Source: Firmicutes bacterium UBA5449
GTDB taxonomy: Bacteria; Bacillota; SHA-98; UBA4971
Direction: 5' to 3'
Assembly: GCA_002424305.1 (NCBI GenBank)
Contig: DIQZ01000064.1
Coordinates: 1 to 8,181 of the forward strand
Length of the DNA stretch: 8,181 nucleotides
Part shown: in pieces, positions 6,302 to 8,181 of the stretch
Layout: each line of letters begins with the position of its first letter
Numbering within the stretch: the stretch's first letter is position 1
Translations under genes and position numbers: made by a program
The notes under the pieces: model-generated
The model's input: only the letters and a program-made list of their open reading frames with translations
What the model was told of the DNA's origin: nothing
The model's database searches: none

Positions 6302-7102
6302 ATGAAAGATATTGCCCTTTCTCGCTCCTATTCCAGACGGTTATACAGGGCGCTTGTTGAGTTTCAGATGATTTCTGAAGGAGACAGAATTCTTGTTGGG
6401 TTTTCCGGAGGCAAGGACAGTGCATTCTTGCTATACGCGCTGTCTGCAATACAGCAGCACTCGCCTGTCAGTTTCCAGATAGCAGCTGCCACCATTGACC
6501 TGGGTTTTCCTTCAGGAGACTTGATTGATGAGTCGATGAAAACATTCGTCTCTGAACTAGACATACCGTACTTCATCAAGAAATCAAACATAGCCAAGGT
6601 TGCTTTCAAGAGCGAACAGAAGAAGCCTTGTGCTATGTGCTCACATCTCAGACGTGGTTCACTGAATAGTCTTGCTGTGGAAAATGGTTTCAATAAGGTG
6701 GCTCTTGCTCATCACCGAGATGATGCAGTGGAAACGCTTCTCATGAGCATTCTCTACTCAGGTCAGATTCATGTTTTTCGTCCGGTAACATATCTGGATC
6801 GTAGAGAAATCACAGTCATTCGGCCGCTTGTATATTTTAGAGAACCGGAGATTGAAGGAGCGGTACGCCGGATTGGGTACAACCCACCGGAAAATCCATG
6901 CCCTGCACAGGATGAGACCCAGAGATTAGCGGTGAAAGAGCTCATTCGTAATCTTTCTCGTGAGAACCCTATGGTATATACTAACCTTTTCAAGGCCCTG
7001 CACTTTAATGCTGTTGGAGAGCTTTGGCCTCCGACGGCATCAAAAGAAGAAATGAGGGAACTACACAAAGTGTTCTTTCGAGGGGATGAGCATACCACGT
7101 AG
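6302..7102 (+). CDS. TtcA-family PP-loop tRNA-thiolation protein
   Basis: A 266-residue ATP pyrophosphatase of the TtcA/TtuA group, which activates a tRNA base by adenylation and inserts sulfur with the help of an Fe-S cluster. Visible features are the PP-loop SGGKDS (35-40), the CAMC pair (C110, C113) followed by LRRGSLN, the LAHHRDDAVETLL motif (135-147), IRPLVYFRE (173-181), and a third cysteine C200 in ENPCPAQ followed by a QR-containing helix. The three cysteines correspond to the cluster ligands of E. coli TtcA, which makes 2-thiocytidine at tRNA position 32. Whether this protein has that target is not known; E. coli TtcA is longer (about 310 residues). The start ATG 6302 has AAGGAAGG at 6284-6291. 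It follows tnaA by 40 bp without a terminator and converges with the thioesterase gene. Confidence 0.87.
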   Translation: MKDIALSRSYSRRLYRALVEFQMISEGDRILVGFSGGKDSAFLLYALSAIQQHSPVSFQIAAATIDLGFPSGDLIDESMKTFVSELDIPYFIKKSNIAKVAFKSEQKKPCAMCSHLRRGSLNSLAVENGFNKVALAHHRDDAVETLLMSILYSGQIHVFRPVTYLDRREITVIRPLVYFREPEIEGAVRRIGYNPPENPCPAQDETQRLAVKELIRNLSRENPMVYTNLFKALHFNAVGELWPPTASKEEMRELHKVFFRGDEHTT

Positions 7103-7109
7103 ATAGCAA

Positions 7110-7143
7110 AGCTCTACAGTAATCTACTTAGGAGCTGATTTTT
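7110..7143 (+). terminator. weak terminator after the ttcA-like gene
   Basis: AGCTC (7110-7114) and GAGCT (7132-7136) can form a 5-bp stem with a 17-nt loop, followed by a five-T run (7139-7143). The stem is short, the loop is long, and the T side overlaps the end of the convergent thioesterase gene. It is offered as a possibility only. Confidence 0.28.
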
Positions 7144-7546
7144 CAGGAGGGATTTTGGATACCGCTCCGAAAAGCCCTTCTGCTTCAGCAAGTACTTGTC
7201 CGCATTCATCTGAGATGAAAGACGTCATGGTCCAGGACTTTATGCCTTGTCTTTGAATTTCACCTGTGATTGTGACTGTTTTTCCTATCTGAACCGGTTT
7301 TCTGAACTTCACTCGTAAGGAGACAGTTGCTCCTAAGTAGCCGTGGAGGATCATAGCCCATGCCATAGCTTCATCCAAAAGCGTACATACGATTCCTCCG
7401 TGGAGCACCTTAGAAAACCCCTGGAAGTTTCTTTGCGGCACGAATGTCGCGACTGACCGCCCTTCTCCGTCCAATTCAAACAGAAGCTTAAGGCCAATTG
7501 GGTTGTCATGCCCACATGCGAAGCACTTCCCGTCATCTTCAAACAT
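7124..7546 (-). CDS. PaaI-like hotdog-fold thioesterase
   Basis: A 140-residue single-domain protein of the 4HBT/PaaI type, expected to hydrolyse an acyl-CoA thioester. It opens with CFACGHDNPIGLKL (8-21), a signature common in this subgroup. The core helix motif VLHGGIVCTLLDEAMAWAM (47-65) follows, with the HGG turn and D58/E59 as the likely catalytic acidic residues. Then come the strand VSLRVKFRKPVQIGKTVTI and a C-terminal strand EAEGLFGAVS. Length and domain order are normal. ATG 7546 is the only reasonable start: GGAG lies 10 nt upstream, and no in-frame start codon exists in the short upstream stretch. The acyl-CoA substrate cannot be inferred. The gene stands alone between the convergent ttcA-like gene and the divergent cotJ operon. 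Confidence 0.88.
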   Translation of the reverse strand: MFEDDGKCFACGHDNPIGLKLLFELDGEGRSVATFVPQRNFQGFSKVLHGGIVCTLLDEAMAWAMILHGYLGATVSLRVKFRKPVQIGKTVTITGEIQRQGIKSWTMTSFISDECGQVLAEAEGLFGAVSKIPPEKSAPK

Positions 7547-7637
7547 GACTCGACCACTCCCATAGCGATTGAAACAACATGTTCATTGTCAACATAGACT
7601 ACGACACGTTTAGCCCGATACCTCCTGATGGAGATAT

Positions 7638-7666
7638 TTGACTAACTCCTATGGACATCCTTGAAT
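7638..7666 (+). promoter_or_regulatory. candidate promoter of the cotJ operon
   Basis: TTGACT (7638-7643) and TTGAAT (7661-7666) have a 17-bp spacer and look sigma-A-like. The cotJ operon of B. subtilis is transcribed by mother-cell sigma-E. An ATATT at 7634-7638, overlapping the -35 here, resembles a sigma-E -35, but I find no well-spaced CATACA-type -10. The true promoter is uncertain. Confidence 0.3.
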
Positions 7667-7706
7667 AAACTATCATTAAGTCAACTCGGTTCAGGAGGGA
7701 ATAAGA

Positions 7707-7940
7707 ATGCCGGAAGAGCTTGAAAAACTTGCGGAAAACCCTGAAACAGGTGTATCTGCCGGGCTTCCCATGGGGGAGCTTGCCAGGGCGTATATAATAC
7801 CTCAGCGCTATCAAAGGGTGCTCAGTCCTGCGGAAGGCTTGAGGAAAGGCACGATATTTTCGGATCTGATCAGACCATACAGGCCGGATAGGTCTGGAAC
7901 ACGTGCTCAAGACTGCGAACGGAGGGATGATGATGAGTAA
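7707..7940 (+). CDS. cotJA: spore coat associated protein CotJA
   Basis: A 77-residue small protein of the CotJA family, a component of the inner spore coat made in the mother cell. The family core is visible as LARAYIIPQRYQRVLSP (25-41) followed by AEGLRKGTIFSDLIRPY (42-58): an A-Y-x-x-P-x-Q-like segment, then the highly conserved KGTIF-x-x-L-x-x-PY. The last 18 residues are charged (RRDDDE at the end) and not conserved. Length agrees with the roughly 80 residues of B. subtilis CotJA. The start ATG 7707 has AGGAGGG at 7693-7699, ideally spaced. Its last codons overlap the start of cotJB by 8 bp, the usual coupling in cotJABC operons. Confidence 0.9.
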   Translation: MPEELEKLAENPETGVSAGLPMGELARAYIIPQRYQRVLSPAEGLRKGTIFSDLIRPYRPDRSGTRAQDCERRDDDE

Positions 7941-8181
7941 GAGACAATCTGCCCTCCTAAGGATTATGGAGCTTGAGTTCGCAGCCATTGATCTTAATTT
8001 GTTCCTGGATACTAATCCTAATGATACACGCGCGCTTGCGGATTTTGACGCAGTCTCACAGGAGCTTATGAGAGCAAAAGCGGAATTCGAAGTCAAGTAT
8101 GGCCCGCTTATGAACTTCGGATTCGGACTGAATCAAGCGAACACATGGCGCTGGATTGAGGAGCCATGGCCGTGGGAAATT
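7933..8181 (+). CDS. cotJB: spore coat protein CotJB (3' end outside window)
   Basis: The frame encodes at least 83 residues and runs off the right edge. It matches the CotJB family: LLRIMELEFAAIDLNLFLDT (8-27), then a helical middle segment, EVKYGPLMNFGFG (53-65), and the tryptophan-rich end WRWIEEPWPWE (72-82). CotJB is a small coat protein made with CotJA and CotJC (a manganese-catalase-like protein), so cotJC is expected just beyond the window. Family members are around 85-95 residues, so only a few codons should be missing. Three consecutive ATG codons (7927, 7930, 7933) are in frame. 7933 is chosen because GGAGG at 7921-7925 lies 7 nt before it. The start overlaps the cotJA stop. Confidence 0.93.
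   Translation, partial: MSKRQSALLRIMELEFAAIDLNLFLDTNPNDTRALADFDAVSQELMRAKAEFEVKYGPLMNFGFGLNQANTWRWIEEPWPWEI

Noticed and set aside
7576..7583. AACATGTT palindrome as another LexA box
   Set aside because: The half-sites are two bases too close together for the GAAC-N4-GTTC layout, so it does not fit the LexA operator.
7547..7626. Protein-like minus-strand frame (AKRVVVYVDNEHVVSIAMG) after an AGGAGG at 7626-7621
   Set aside because: The frame has no usable start codon near that SD and runs out of frame into the thioesterase gene. The AGGAGG is probably chance or part of the CTCC/GGAG inverted repeat at 7622-7633.
7599..8096. Long minus-strand ORF opposite cotJA/cotJB
   Set aside because: It is antisense to two well-recognised spore coat genes, has no recognisable motif, and its start lacks an SD.

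Overview
The window looks chromosomal and comes from an endospore-forming Firmicute. The evidence is the 3' half of a 5S rRNA at the left edge, strong GGAGG-type Shine-Dalgarno (SD) sites before most genes, and the start of a cotJ spore-coat operon at the right edge. Base composition is moderate. I cannot name a genus from the sequence. There is no sign of phage, insertion sequences, CRISPR or plasmid functions.

Region 1 (1-190) is the end of an rRNA operon followed by a control region. That region carries a good sigma-A promoter and a 12/14 match to the Gram-positive LexA (DinR) operator, which overlaps the -35 element. Region 2 (212-2524) is the Holliday-junction operon ruvC-ruvA-ruvB: RuvAB drives branch migration and RuvC cuts the junction. 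The operator suggests the operon belongs to the SOS regulon. The RuvA pin loop lacks the usual acidic pair.

Region 3 (2553-4677, minus strand) holds two related carbon-nitrogen hydrolase (nitrilase superfamily) genes in tandem. The promoter-distal one keeps the Glu-Lys-Cys triad and has a 56-residue N-terminal extension. The promoter-proximal one has Ala and Gln in place of the catalytic Glu and Lys and keeps only the Cys. Its frame has no ATG, GTG or TTG in the first 103 codons and appears to start at CTG 4677, so a standard gene call would cut off its N-terminal third. This pair is the most unusual thing in the window.

Region 4 (4879-7102, plus strand) runs divergently from the pair: a tryptophanase (tnaA), then a TtcA-like PP-loop tRNA-thiolation protein. 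A 39-codon ORF with one Trp codon lies just upstream of tnaA and is a weak candidate for a leader peptide. Region 5 is a minus-strand hotdog-fold thioesterase (7124-7546), convergent with the ttcA-like gene. Region 6 (7707 to the end) is cotJA followed by an overlapping cotJB that runs off the window; cotJC would be expected next. No gene-free stretch exceeds 300 bases.
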